Shown here in pieces: positions 50,695 through 59,258 of a DNA stretch of 64,000 nucleotides. The stretch is from assembly GCF_005233835.1 (NCBI RefSeq), contig NZ_SZQA01000018.1, positions 1 to 64,000 on the forward strand. The letters run 5' to 3'. A program made the position numbers and the translations under genes. This DNA comes from Herbidospora galbida (GTDB lineage: Bacteria; Actinomycetota; Actinomycetes; Streptosporangiales; Streptosporangiaceae). The stretch's first letter is position 1. Every line of letters starts with the position of its first letter. Under the pieces are notes generated by a model. It worked only from the letters and a program-made list of their open reading frames with translations. It made no database searches and had not been told where the DNA came from.

Positions 50695-50741
50695 TCGCCG
50701 CCCCTTCTTTCTGTTAAGGGCGCGTGACAGGCGTCTTTTTT
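50683..50741 (+). terminator. Attenuator terminator ahead of the sulfite reductase gene
   Basis: GACGCC (50683-50688), within the last codons of the leader peptide, pairs with GGCGTC (50730-50735), which is followed by six T (50736-50741). An inner stem, GCCCCTT with AAGGGC, lies in the loop. A T-run this long is rare in this GC-rich DNA. A ribosome stalled on the Cys codon would cover the left arm and allow read-through. Confidence 0.75.
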
Positions 50742-50814
50742 CATGCCCCCGCACTCAGCGCCGAGGCGGGAGGGAAAGCCTGGACGCGCGCGACCACCAC
50801 TGGAAAGGTCCCGC

Positions 50815-52497
50815 ATGAGCACCCCGGCCCGCCCGGCGAACCGCCACCACAAGCGCCCTCGCGGCGAAGGTCAGTGGGCTCTCGGCTATCGCGAGCCTCT
50901 GAACAAGAACGAGGAGAACAAGAAGAACGACGACGGGCTCAACGTCCGTCAGCGGATCATCGACGTCTACTCCAAGCGCGGCTTCGACTCGATCGACCCC
51001 GCCGACCTGCGCGGCCGCATGCGCTGGTACGGCCTCTACACGCAGCGCAAGCCCGGGATCGACGGCGGCAAGACCGCCATCCTGGAGCCCGAGGAGCTCG
51101 ACGACCGCTACTTCATGCTCCGCATCCGCATCGACGGCGGCCAGCTCGACCTCAACCAGCTCCGGGTGATCGCCGGCATCTCCAACGACTTCGGCCGGGG
51201 CACCGCCGACATCACCGACCGGCAGAACGTCCAGCTCCACTGGGTCGAGATCGAGTCGGTCCCGGAGATCTGGGAGCGCCTCGAAGCGGTCGGCCTGTCC
51301 ACGACCGAGGCCTGCGGCGACACCCCGCGCGTCATCCTGGGCTGCCCGCTGGCGGGCGTCGACGCCGACGAGGTCATCGACGGCCGGGAGCAGATCCGCG
51401 AGGTCTACGACCGGTTCATCGGCGACAAGGCGTTCTCGAACCTGCCCCGCAAGTTCAAGTCGGCCATCAGCGGCTGCGCCGCCCACTGCACCGTCCACGA
51501 GATCAACGACGTGGCCTTCGTGGGCGTGGTGAACGAGGCCGGCGAGGCCGGGTTCGACGTCTGGGTGGGCGGCGGCCTGTCGACCAACCCGATGATCGGC
51601 AAGCGGCTCGGCGCGTTCGTCCGGCCCGACCAGGTGGCCGACGTCTACGGCGGCGTCATCGGCATCTTCCGCGACTACGGCTACCGGCGGCTGCGCCACC
51701 GGGCCCGCATCAAGTTCCTGGTGAACGACTGGGGCGCCGAGAAGTTCCGGCAGATCCTCCAGGACGAATACCTCGGCCACGCGCTGCCCGACGGTCCGGC
51801 GCCCGCGCTGGCCGACGACACCCGCCGCGACCACGTGGGCGTGCGCCGCCAGCGCGACGGCAAGTTCTACGTCGGCTTCGCGCCCAAGGTCGGCCGGGTC
51901 GACGGCGACACCCTGGCCAAGATCGCCGACCTGGCCGAGGCCCACGGGTCGAACCGGGTCGCGATGACGGTCGAGCAGAAGATGGTCATCCTCGACGTGC
52001 CGGAAGAGCGGGTCGAGTCGCTGGTCGACGGCCTCGACGCGATCGGCCTGAAGGTGCGCCCGTCGACGTTCCGGCGGCAGACGATGGCCTGCACCGGCAT
52101 CGAGTACTGCAAGCTCGCGATCGTCGAGACCAAGGCGACCGCGACGACGCTGATCCACGAGCTGGAGAACCGCCTCCCCGACTTCGAGCACCCGCTCACG
52201 ATCAACGTGAACGGCTGCCCGAACTCCTGCGCGCGCATCCAGGTCGCCGACATCGGCCTCAAGGGCCAGCTCGTCGTCGACGAGAAGGGCGAGCAGGTCG
52301 AGGGCTTCCAGATCCACCTGGGCGGCTCCCTGGGCGCGACCCCGGGCTTCGGCCGCAAGGTCCGCGGCCTGAAGACCACCGCCGAGGACCTGCCCGACTA
52401 CGTCGAGCGGGTGGCCTCCAACTACGCCAAGCAGCGCAGCGACGACGAGTCGTTCGCCGCCTGGGTGCAGCGCGCCGACGAGGCGGACCTGAAGTGA
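50815..52497 (+). CDS. sir: Ferredoxin-sulfite reductase (NirA/Sir type)
   Basis: 560 aa. It has two sulfite/nitrite reductase ferredoxin-like half domains and two siroheme/4Fe-4S halves. TDRQNVQLHWVEIE is the substrate-binding arginine region, and RQTMACTGIEYCK plus VNVNGCPNSCARIQ give the four cysteines that hold the 4Fe-4S/siroheme centre. It matches mycobacterial NirA, a six-electron reductase taking sulfite to sulfide. GGAAAGG lies 6 bases before ATG 50815, downstream of the Cys attenuator. It is followed with a 1-base overlap by a Zn-ribbon protein, then cysH and the chelatase, the same order as the mycobacterial nirA-cysH-che1 cluster. Confidence 0.93.
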   Translation: MSTPARPANRHHKRPRGEGQWALGYREPLNKNEENKKNDDGLNVRQRIIDVYSKRGFDSIDPADLRGRMRWYGLYTQRKPGIDGGKTAILEPEELDDRYFMLRIRIDGGQLDLNQLRVIAGISNDFGRGTADITDRQNVQLHWVEIESVPEIWERLEAVGLSTTEACGDTPRVILGCPLAGVDADEVIDGREQIREVYDRFIGDKAFSNLPRKFKSAISGCAAHCTVHEINDVAFVGVVNEAGEAGFDVWVGGGLSTNPMIGKRLGAFVRPDQVADVYGGVIGIFRDYGYRRLRHRARIKFLVNDWGAEKFRQILQDEYLGHALPDGPAPALADDTRRDHVGVRRQRDGKFYVGFAPKVGRVDGDTLAKIADLAEAHGSNRVAMTVEQKMVILDVPEERVESLVDGLDAIGLKVRPSTFRRQTMACTGIEYCKLAIVETKATATTLIHELENRLPDFEHPLTINVNGCPNSCARIQVADIGLKGQLVVDEKGEQVEGFQIHLGGSLGATPGFGRKVRGLKTTAEDLPDYVERVASNYAKQRSDDESFAAWVQRADEADLK

Positions 52498-52649
52498 TGA
52501 GTGAACGGGCGGCCCCCTATTACTGCCCGTACTGCGGTGAAGAGGATCTTGAGCCGTACGTCTCCGACGAGGAGCCGTACGGGTGGTACTGCCGGAGCTG
52601 CGCCCGGGCCTTCCGGGTGAAGTTCCTGGGGATAGGCGTGCGATCGTGA
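52497..52649 (+). CDS. Small zinc-ribbon protein in the sulfite reductase operon
   Basis: 50 aa. CPYC near residue 10 and CRSC near residue 32 make a four-cysteine zinc ribbon, with acidic and aromatic residues between. The start overlaps the sir stop by one base (TGATG). I know of no assigned function. Its fixed place between sulfite reductase and APS reductase suggests a metal-binding or assembly helper for sulfur assimilation, which is inference. It is too small to carry a catalytic domain of its own. Confidence 0.75.
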   Translation: MSERAAPYYCPYCGEEDLEPYVSDEEPYGWYCRSCARAFRVKFLGIGVRS

Positions 52650-52669
52650 CCCCCCGTGAGGAGAGCGTG

Positions 52670-53398
52670 ATGACCCTGGTGGACATCGAGGTTGAGCTAG
52701 AGCGCCGGCGCGGCGTGCTCGACCTCCAGAGCATCGTCGAGTCGGCGGCCGAGTTCCTTGAGGACGCCCCCGCCCGAGAGATCATCCGCTGGGCGGCGGC
52801 GACCTTCGGCGACCGTATGTGTCTCACCTCCTCGATGTCCGACGCGCTGCTGATCGACCTGGTGAGCCGGGTGAAGCCGGGCGTCGACGTGCTGTTCATC
52901 GACACCGGCTACCACTTCGCCGAGACGATCGGCACCCGCGACGCGGTCGAGGCCGTCTACGACGTCAACCTGATCAACATCACCCCGTCGCGGACCGTCG
53001 CCGAGCAGGACCGCGACCTCGGGCCGCGCCTGCACGGCCGCAACCCCGACCTGTGCTGCTTCCTGCGCAAGGTCGAGCCGCTGAACCGGGCGCTGGAGCC
53101 CTACCTGGCGTGGATCTCCGGCATCCGCCGCGACGAGTCGCCGACCCGGACCGGCACCAAGGTCGTCGAGTGGGACGCCAAGCGCCAGATGGTCAAGGTC
53201 AACCCGATCGCGCGGTGGACCCAGGAGGACGTCGACAACTACATCGCCGACAACGGCGTCCTGATCAACCCGCTCCACTACGACAACTACCCCTCGATCG
53301 GCTGCGCCCCCTGCACCCGCAGGGTCGCCGACGGCGAAGACGCGCGGTCGGGCCGCTGGGCCGGACTGGGCAAGATCGAGTGCGGTATCCACCTTTGA
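52670..53398 (+). CDS. cysH: APS/PAPS reductase
   Basis: 242 aa from ATG 52670, GAGGAG ahead. The PP-loop fold has SSMSDALLIDLVSRV near residue 50 and VLFIDTGYHFAET. DLCCFLRKVEPLNRAL and GCAPCTRRV supply two cysteine pairs for a 4Fe-4S cluster, so it should use APS like the actinobacterial enzymes, not PAPS. The C-terminal ECGIHL has the catalytic cysteine. It reduces APS to sulfite with thioredoxin. Sulfate adenylylation genes (cysDN) are not in this window. Its TGA overlaps the next gene's TTG. Confidence 0.93.
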   Translation: MTLVDIEVELERRRGVLDLQSIVESAAEFLEDAPAREIIRWAAATFGDRMCLTSSMSDALLIDLVSRVKPGVDVLFIDTGYHFAETIGTRDAVEAVYDVNLINITPSRTVAEQDRDLGPRLHGRNPDLCCFLRKVEPLNRALEPYLAWISGIRRDESPTRTGTKVVEWDAKRQMVKVNPIARWTQEDVDNYIADNGVLINPLHYDNYPSIGCAPCTRRVADGEDARSGRWAGLGKIECGIHL

Positions 53399-54111
53399 CG
53401 CCCCTGGTGGCCGTGGCGCACGGGTCCCGCGACCCGCGCGCCGCCGCCGTGGCCGAGGCGCTGCTCCATCGGGTCCGCCTGGCGCGTCCCGGCCTGGACG
53501 TCCGGGTCAGCTACCTCGACCACGTGAAACCGGCGCTGACCGACGCCCTGGCCCCGCTCGCCGAGGCGGTCGTGGTGCCGCTGCTGCTGACGGCGGCCTA
53601 CCACAGCAAGGTCGACATCCCGGGCGCGCTGGCCGGGATCGACGCCCGGGTCGAGGTCAGCCCCACGCTGGGCCCCGACCCGCTGCTGACGGCCGCCCTG
53701 GAGCGCCGCCTCGCCGAGGCCGGCGCGGTCGTCGGCGACCCCGGGACGGCGGTCGTGCTGGTGTCGGCCGGGTCGAGCGACGCGACGGCCAACGCGACGG
53801 TCCGCACGATCGCCCGCGACTGGGCGCGCTCGCGGCCGTGGTGGGCGGTCACGACGGCGTTCGCCAGCGCCTCGGGCCCCCGTCCGGCGGAGGCGGTGGC
53901 GATGCTGCGCGCCGCCGGGGCGCCGCGCGTGGTGGTGGCGCCCTACCTGCTGGCGCCCGGTTTCTTCGCCGACAAGGTGGCCCGGGAGGCCCTGGCGGCC
54001 GGCGCCGATCTGGTGGCCGACAGCCTGGGACCGGCGCCGGAGCTGGTCCGGATCGTCCTCGACCGCTACGACGCGGCCACGGCCAGGCGGCCGGCATACC
54101 TCCGCGTCTGA
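53395..54111 (+). CDS. Sirohydrochlorin chelatase (CbiX/SirB-like)
   Basis: 238 aa. Two tandem chelatase domains: AVAHGSRDPRAAAVAEALL at the N-terminus with the metal-site His in AHGS, and LLLTAAYHSKVDIPGAL, where the second His sits in YHSK. It should insert iron into sirohydrochlorin to make siroheme, the cofactor of the sulfite reductase at the head of this operon. The TTG start overlaps the cysH stop (TTGA); GTG 53407 is an alternative. This is the Che1 position of the mycobacterial nirA-cysH-che1 cluster. Confidence 0.87.
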   Translation: MTPLVAVAHGSRDPRAAAVAEALLHRVRLARPGLDVRVSYLDHVKPALTDALAPLAEAVVVPLLLTAAYHSKVDIPGALAGIDARVEVSPTLGPDPLLTAALERRLAEAGAVVGDPGTAVVLVSAGSSDATANATVRTIARDWARSRPWWAVTTAFASASGPRPAEAVAMLRAAGAPRVVVAPYLLAPGFFADKVAREALAAGADLVADSLGPAPELVRIVLDRYDAATARRPAYLRV

Positions 54112-54171
54112 GTGCCCGGTCGGCCGGCGGCGGTGGCGGCCTCGGCGGCTGGGTTTCCTGCGCGCCTGATC

Positions 54172-54867
54172 TCAGTCGAGCTCGCAGCGGACCGGTTCGA
54201 GCGTCTCCCGGCCCGAGCCCGCCCGGTCGACCACGAGAGGCTGCGCGCACGTCGTGGGCGGGACGAACAGGCCCGGGTAGCGGTAGACGTGGATCGTGGC
54301 GAACATCTTCTCGTCACGGGCCTGCTCGGCGCGTTCCTCGATCTCGGCGGCGGTGAGCGTGCCGGGCTCCTCGGTGTAGGGGAAGACGCGGGTCTTCACC
54401 CTGACCATGCCCTCGTTCCAGGCGGGCCGGTCGGGGTCGGCGTGGTTGTCCCAGCGCAACTCGGTGACCGGGCCGCAGGGGGCCTGAGTGACCAGTTCGC
54501 CGCCGACCCACACCCCGGCGTAGGCCTGCGTGCCGGTGCAGTGGACGAAGATCTCCATCGGCCCCTCGCTCGCCGGATAGAACACGTCCTCCAGTTCACC
54601 GGGCGACTGCGCCGAGTCCTCGTCCATCAGGTAGACGACCGGCTCCGTCGGCGTGGCCGGGGTCGGCTGGGCCAGGGTGTGGTCGCTCGCGGGGAGCGGC
54701 CCCGGAAGCGCGACGGACCCGGCGATCACCACGGCGGTCGCCGCCACCGCCGCGCCCAGTGCGGTCCGGCGCCGCCGGATCCGCCCGGCCCGCCGGTCGA
54801 TCTCCTCCAGGGAGATCCTGTGTACGGGCGCCTCACGGGTGTCGTCCTCGAAAAGCTCACGGATCAT
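54172..54867 (-). CDS. Single-pass membrane protein coupled to a SigE-family sigma factor
   Basis: 231 aa. Residues 1-32 are charged and cytoplasmic (MIRELFEDDTREAPVHRISL), then a membrane helix near residues 36-56 (ALGAAVAATAVVIAGSVALPG), then an extracellular domain of about 170 residues with two or three cysteines (VHCTGTQ, APCGP, TTCAQP). The start overlaps the sigma-factor stop (ATGA). Position and layout fit a partner or anti-sigma-like protein of actinobacterial SigE-family ECF factors, though no zinc anti-sigma motif is visible. Confidence 0.7.
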   Translation of the reverse strand: MIRELFEDDTREAPVHRISLEEIDRRAGRIRRRRTALGAAVAATAVVIAGSVALPGPLPASDHTLAQPTPATPTEPVVYLMDEDSAQSPGELEDVFYPASEGPMEIFVHCTGTQAYAGVWVGGELVTQAPCGPVTELRWDNHADPDRPAWNEGMVRVKTRVFPYTEEPGTLTAAEIEERAEQARDEKMFATIHVYRYPGLFVPPTTCAQPLVVDRAGSGRETLEPVRCELD

Positions 54868-55352
54868 CGCCTGCTCCAGTCCATGGCGGGGTCGACGCGC
54901 AGCTTCGCCAGGGCGCGACTTGCCTGGCTCCGGACGGTGACCTCCGAGCAGCCGAGTATCGCGGCGATCTCGGCGTCGGAGAGGTCCTCGAAATAGCGCA
55001 GCACCAGCACCGCCCGCATCTTCGGCGGCAGCGTGGCCAGCGCGGCCCGCAGCACGTCGCGGTCGTCGAGGGTGTCCTCGACCCCGGGGTCGGTCAGGTC
55101 GGGCAGCTCACCCGTGGGCACCTCGCGCCGCCACATGCGGCGCCACCAGGAGTTGTGGGTGTTGACGAGGATGCGGTAGACGTACGCGTCGGGGTTGTCA
55201 CCGACCCGCCGCCAGGCGAGCCAGGCCTTGGCCAGCGCGGTCTGCGTCAGGTCCTCGGCGGTGGCCCAGTCGCGGCACAGCAGGTAGGCCATGCGCAGTA
55301 ACCGGGCCGACCGCTGCTCGACGTACCGCTCGAAGTCGGCCCGGTCGCGCAT
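54864..55352 (-). CDS. SigE-family ECF RNA polymerase sigma factor
   Basis: 162 aa. Region 2 has LLRMAYLLCRDWATAEDLTQTALAKAWLAW, matching the SigE-family ECF group of actinobacteria. Region 4 has LPPKMRAVLVLRYFEDLSDAEIAAILGCSEVTVRSQASRAL in shorter pieces near residues 105-150. NTHNSWWRRMWRREV is the linker typical of the group. It should direct transcription of a cell-surface or stress regulon with its membrane partner encoded by the overlapping gene. Confidence 0.9.
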   Translation of the reverse strand: MRDRADFERYVEQRSARLLRMAYLLCRDWATAEDLTQTALAKAWLAWRRVGDNPDAYVYRILVNTHNSWWRRMWRREVPTGELPDLTDPGVEDTLDDRDVLRAALATLPPKMRAVLVLRYFEDLSDAEIAAILGCSEVTVRSQASRALAKLRVDPAMDWSRR

Positions 55353-55427
55353 GTCGGGGTCCTCACCGTCGGAGAAATCATGTCACCGACGATGACGCGA
55401 CGGCACCGGCGATCTGTTGCACCGGTG

Positions 55428-56189
55428 TCAGTGGTCTCTGTGCTTCCAGGCGGTCTTGGAGTCGCGGACGGCCTCGCGGATCGAGTCGTTGACGATCCGG
55501 TTGGTCTCGCGGATGGAGTCGTTGACCGCCTGGTTGATGGCGCCGTGCATGGAGCCGTGGCCGAGGCCGCGGCGGTTGAGCCACCATTCGGTCCAGGCCA
55601 GGGCGTTGCGCCGGATGGGCGCGGCGTGGGAGTCGCCGATGACCTTGATGTCGCCCATGACGACGTAGCCGCGGACGCGGACGATCGGGGCGTGCTGGCC
55701 GGGTGGCGCCTCGACCACCTTGACCTTCTTGTCGCCCATGATCGCCACGCCGCTGAGCTGCACGTCGACGCCGTCGGGGACGATGATCTTGATGTCGCCC
55801 ATCACGCAGGTCGCCACGATGTCGATCTCGTTGGAGCGCACTTCGGCCTCACGGAGGTCGAGGGTCACGTCGCCCATGACGGCCACCGCGGCGATCTCGT
55901 TCTCGACCCGCCACTTGCCCTTGCGCTTGGTGTCGCCCATCACGGCGACGAACCACTGGCGGGCCTTGCCCGGGGGCTTCGCGGGGGCGTAGGCGGGGGC
56001 GGGGGCGCCGCCGGGGAGGTCGGCCGTCAGCTGGGCCAGTTCGCCCTGCGTCTGGGCCAGGTAGGCGGCCTCGGTGCGGTCGGTCAGTTCGGCGAGCGTC
56101 AGCCGGCCTTCGGTGGAGGCCACCCGCAGCCGCTCGACGACGGCTTCGCGCTCGCTGTCGGACGCGCGCATGCCGGCTGGTTCGGTCAT
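55428..56189 (-). CDS. DUF1707 / LiaF-like repeat protein
   Basis: 253 aa. Residues about 7-60 are the DUF1707 (SHOCT-like) helical domain (RASDSEREAVVERLRVA, GRLTLAELTDRTEAAYLA). The rest is a beta repeat region related to the C-terminal domain of LiaF: VAVMGDTKRKG, VAVMGDVTLDL, TCVMGDIKIIV, GVAIMGDKKVKV and VVMGDIKVIG appear five times. Family members may sense envelope stress or act in cell-wall defence. It has no signal peptide or membrane helix. It lies 75 bp beyond the sigma factor start, on the same strand, so it is probably transcribed separately. Confidence 0.83.
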   Translation of the reverse strand: MTEPAGMRASDSEREAVVERLRVASTEGRLTLAELTDRTEAAYLAQTQGELAQLTADLPGGAPAPAYAPAKPPGKARQWFVAVMGDTKRKGKWRVENEIAAVAVMGDVTLDLREAEVRSNEIDIVATCVMGDIKIIVPDGVDVQLSGVAIMGDKKVKVVEAPPGQHAPIVRVRGYVVMGDIKVIGDSHAAPIRRNALAWTEWWLNRRGLGHGSMHGAINQAVNDSIRETNRIVNDSIREAVRDSKTAWKHRDH

Positions 56190-56244
56190 GGCTAAGAATC
56201 TAACCCTCCGGGAGCTCCCGCTCGATCCTCCCTGGGGACGATTC

Positions 56245-56859
56245 CTACCTCACCCTGGCCCGCACCCGCAGCACCAGGAAGACCGCCACGGCGAGGGCGC
56301 ACACCACGATCACCCCGTTGGTGAGCCAGCCGGAGTAGCGCTGGACGACCTCCCAGTTCTCCCCGAGGAGATAGCCCGCCAGCACGAAAATGGAGTTCCA
56401 GATAAGGCTGCCCAGGGCGGTGAGCAGGGTGAACGTTCCGAGAGGCATCCGCTCGACCCCGGCCGGGATCGAGATGAGGCTGCGGAAGACCGGCACCATC
56501 CGGCCGAAGAAGACGGTCTTGCGCCCGTGGCGGGCGAACCAGGCCTCGGTCCTCTCGATGTCGTCGACCGTGACGAAGGGGACTCTGCCGAGCAGGGCGA
56601 CGGTGCGGTTCCGGCCGAGGAGGGCGCCCAGGCCGTACAGGACCAGAGCCCCCGCCACCGATCCGGCCGTGGTCCAGGCGATGGCGGCGACCAGGCTCAT
56701 GTTCCCCTGGCTGGCGGTGAACCCGGCGAGCGGGAGGATGAGCTCGCTGGGGATCGGCGGGGCCAGGTTCTCGATCGCGGTGGCCAGCCCCGCGCCGGGA
56801 GCGCCCAGGGTCTCCATCAGACCGACGACCCAGGCGGCGATTCCGTCTAGTTTCTCCAT
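56245..56859 (-). CDS. DedA-family membrane protein
   Basis: 204 aa with four or five hydrophobic segments. ENLAPPIPSELILPLAGFTA near residue 30 is the DedA signature, and FFGRMVPVFRSLISIPAG (about residue 118) is the second, with the conserved Arg and Pro. The family transports undecaprenyl phosphate and other lipids between membrane leaflets, keeping cell-wall carrier recycling going. ATG 56859 was chosen as the first Met before the fold; the SD is weak. Confidence 0.88.
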   Translation of the reverse strand: MEKLDGIAAWVVGLMETLGAPGAGLATAIENLAPPIPSELILPLAGFTASQGNMSLVAAIAWTTAGSVAGALVLYGLGALLGRNRTVALLGRVPFVTVDDIERTEAWFARHGRKTVFFGRMVPVFRSLISIPAGVERMPLGTFTLLTALGSLIWNSIFVLAGYLLGENWEVVQRYSGWLTNGVIVVCALAVAVFLVLRVRARVR

Positions 56860-56981
56860 GGCGATCACGCTAGGGAGATCCCTTCGCCCGATTGAGCCGG
56901 AAAGCCACCGTTTCGTCCGGGGGACAGCCTCATCCCGCCAGCCCACAATCTGGACATATCACCATAAAGTACCCTGGAAGG

Positions 56982-58367
56982 GTGACGATCAGTGAGCTGA
57001 TGCTCGCCGTGGCGCACGACGACCTGGATCGCGCCCGTGCGGCACTGCGGCGCGAACCCGACCTGAACCGCGGCCGTGGCACCCTGCCGCTCTACCGCGC
57101 GGCCCAGCGAGGCAACGCCGCCATGGTGACGCTGCTGCTCGAACACGGCGCCGACCCGAACCAGGCCTCCCATGGCGAAGAGGAGGGCCTGCCCCTGTGC
57201 GCGGCGGCCTGCTGGAACCACGAGGAGGCGCTCCGCGCCCTGCTGGAGGGCGGCGCCGACCCCGACCTGATCGAGTGCGACGAGTGGACCCCGCTGATGT
57301 GGGCGGCCACCCTCGGCCACCTGGAGACCGCCGACCTGCTGCTCGACTTCGGCGCCGACCCCGACCTGTGCTCCCCTCTGGTGGCCGCCGCCCGGTTCGG
57401 GGCCTACGGAGTGGTGTGGAGCCTGCTGGAACACGGCGCCACTCCCCTGTACGAGGCCCTGGAGGTCGCCCGCGCCCTCGCCGCCCGGGACCTGGCCGAA
57501 CTGACGGAGGGCTGCGATCCCCCGGCCGAGGTGTCGCTGGCGGCCGACGGCACCACCCTGGTGTCCATCCCCTCCCCCGAGGGCGACGAGGTCTCCCAGC
57601 GCGGCCACGCGGCCATCGCGACCCTTCTCGAAGACGCTCTCGGCGAGCGCCCGCCGGTCGAGGACCTGATGCGGCGCGCGGTCCCCTACCGGGACGTCGA
57701 CGAGGACGGGGAGACCTGGTGGGCGGCCGTGCACGCCATCCAGCGCCGCGCCGACGACGAGACCTTCTCCTCGGCGGTCGCCCTGGTCGGCCGCGACGAC
57801 CCGATGGAGCGCGACTTCGGCGTCGACGTCCTGTCCCAGTTCGGCTTCACCGCCGGCACCCGCCCCTACCTCGACCGGACCCTGCCGGTCCTCCGCGACC
57901 TGGCCGAACGGGAGGAGGACCCCCGGGTGATCGACTCGATCCTGCGCGCCCTCGGGCAGCAGGGAGACCCCCGGGTGCTGCCCGACGTGCTGGCGCTGAT
58001 CGGACGGCCGGGCCGGGTGCACACGGTCCGCGATCCGGTCGCGCTGTCGGCCGTGCTGCCCGGCGAGGACAGAGACGGCCTGGCGGCGCTGATCACCCTG
58101 TCGCGGGACCCTTCCGCGGACGTCCGCGACTACGCGACGTTCGGCCTGGCCGCCCTCGACGCCGACAACGGCGACCTCCGGACGGCCCTCGCCGAGCGGC
58201 TGAGCGACCCCGACCTGGTCACGGCGGCGGAGGCGACGCGCGGCCTGGCGATCCGGGGCGACGACCGGGCGGTGCGAGGGGTGCACCGGGTGCTCTCGGA
58301 GAGCGAGGACGCGTACGCGCGCGACGTGGCGCTCCAGGCGGCGGGCACGCTGGGCCTGGACCTGTAA
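56982..58367 (+). CDS. Ankyrin-HEAT repeat protein
   Basis: 461 aa from GTG 56982. Residues about 5-200 are ankyrin repeats (LPLYRAAQRGNAAMVTLLLEHGADPN, then two or three more copies with GADPD). From about 280 to the end are HEAT-like helical repeats (LRALGQQGDPRVLPDVLALIG, LRTALAERLSDPDLVTAAEATRGLA). It has no catalytic domain, signal or membrane segment, so it should be a protein-binding scaffold. Only 12 bases separate TAAAGT (56965) from the GTG, so the mRNA may be nearly leaderless; ATG 57000 is the alternative. Confidence 0.75.
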   Translation: MTISELMLAVAHDDLDRARAALRREPDLNRGRGTLPLYRAAQRGNAAMVTLLLEHGADPNQASHGEEEGLPLCAAACWNHEEALRALLEGGADPDLIECDEWTPLMWAATLGHLETADLLLDFGADPDLCSPLVAAARFGAYGVVWSLLEHGATPLYEALEVARALAARDLAELTEGCDPPAEVSLAADGTTLVSIPSPEGDEVSQRGHAAIATLLEDALGERPPVEDLMRRAVPYRDVDEDGETWWAAVHAIQRRADDETFSSAVALVGRDDPMERDFGVDVLSQFGFTAGTRPYLDRTLPVLRDLAEREEDPRVIDSILRALGQQGDPRVLPDVLALIGRPGRVHTVRDPVALSAVLPGEDRDGLAALITLSRDPSADVRDYATFGLAALDADNGDLRTALAERLSDPDLVTAAEATRGLAIRGDDRAVRGVHRVLSESEDAYARDVALQAAGTLGLDL

Positions 58368-58370
58368 GGG

Positions 58371-59258
58371 TCACGGCCCCGACAGCGCGGGCGCCGCCGC
58401 TCTGAGGTCGGCCGCCAGGGCGAGGTCACCCTCGGCCTGCCACGTGTGGTCCGCTCCCCGGCCGCCGAGCACGAAACAGTATTCGGCTGCGTCGGCCCGC
58501 AGCGACAGGGCGACCTCCTGGCCCTCGTACGCGGAAGAAGGCGTGCCCGGAAGCAGGGGGAGGTGCCAGTCTCCTCCCCCGTCGCCGGTCAGGGTCAGGC
58601 GGATCGACCGGTCGCCGAGGTCCAGGCCGCTCAGGACGGCCGTCATGGGCAGCAGCCGGGCGCACAGGTCGGCCATCGGGTGGAGTTCCCCGGCCGTCGG
58701 CGTGGGGAGGTTCAGGCCTTCGGACACGGCGGTGTCGTGGGTGTGGATCCACGTCTCCAGGGCGCGGCCGAGGATCTGGTCGCCGACGGGCAGGGGCAGG
58801 CCGCCGGGGGTGACCATCCGCGCGGGATCGGCATCGGACAGGGCGTGGCACAGGGCGTCGGCCTGGTCGCGCCACGACCGGTGGGTCTCCAGCAGGGAGC
58901 GGGAGCGTTCGTGGTCGTGAACGGCCGCGGTCCGGGCCGTGGGCTCGTCGTCGGTGATCGGCGGGCCGTGGACGGGCGCGCCGACGGCCGCCGCGACCAG
59001 GCCGTCCTTGGCCATGAGGTGCCCGAGGAGCTCCTGGAGGTTCCAGCCTTCGACGATCTCCACGTCCCAGGCCGTCGCCGAGGCGAAGACGGCGTCCATG
59101 GCGGCCACCCGGCCCGCGTAGGGGCGGGCCCAGGAGACGCACGGCGCGGCCGGGCGGCGGCGGGCGGCGGACGTGGCGAGCAGGCGGGCCCGGCCGCCCG
59201 GCGGCGGGGCGATGGGGGCCTCGTCGAGCAGGTCGAGGTAGAGGCGGTCGAGGCTCAC
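58371..59258 (-). CDS. MDMPI-domain protein, probable anti-sigma partner
   Basis: 295 aa. The short N-terminal region ends in APPPGGRARLLATSAARRRP, the kind of linker seen in RskA-type anti-sigma factors. From about residue 50 the protein is a mycothiol-dependent maleylpyruvate isomerase-like (DinB/MDMPI) four-helix domain: MDAVFASATAWDVEIVEGWN, ELLGHLMAKDGLV and LETWIHTHDTAVS, the last two with the metal-ligand histidines. It starts with GTG overlapping the ECF sigma factor stop (GTGA). Sequestering the sigma factor in response to a metal or thiol signal is inference. Confidence 0.75.
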   Translation of the reverse strand: MSLDRLYLDLLDEAPIAPPPGGRARLLATSAARRRPAAPCVSWARPYAGRVAAMDAVFASATAWDVEIVEGWNLQELLGHLMAKDGLVAAAVGAPVHGPPITDDEPTARTAAVHDHERSRSLLETHRSWRDQADALCHALSDADPARMVTPGGLPLPVGDQILGRALETWIHTHDTAVSEGLNLPTPTAGELHPMADLCARLLPMTAVLSGLDLGDRSIRLTLTGDGGGDWHLPLLPGTPSSAYEGQEVALSLRADAAEYCFVLGGRGADHTWQAEGDLALAADLRAAAPALSGP

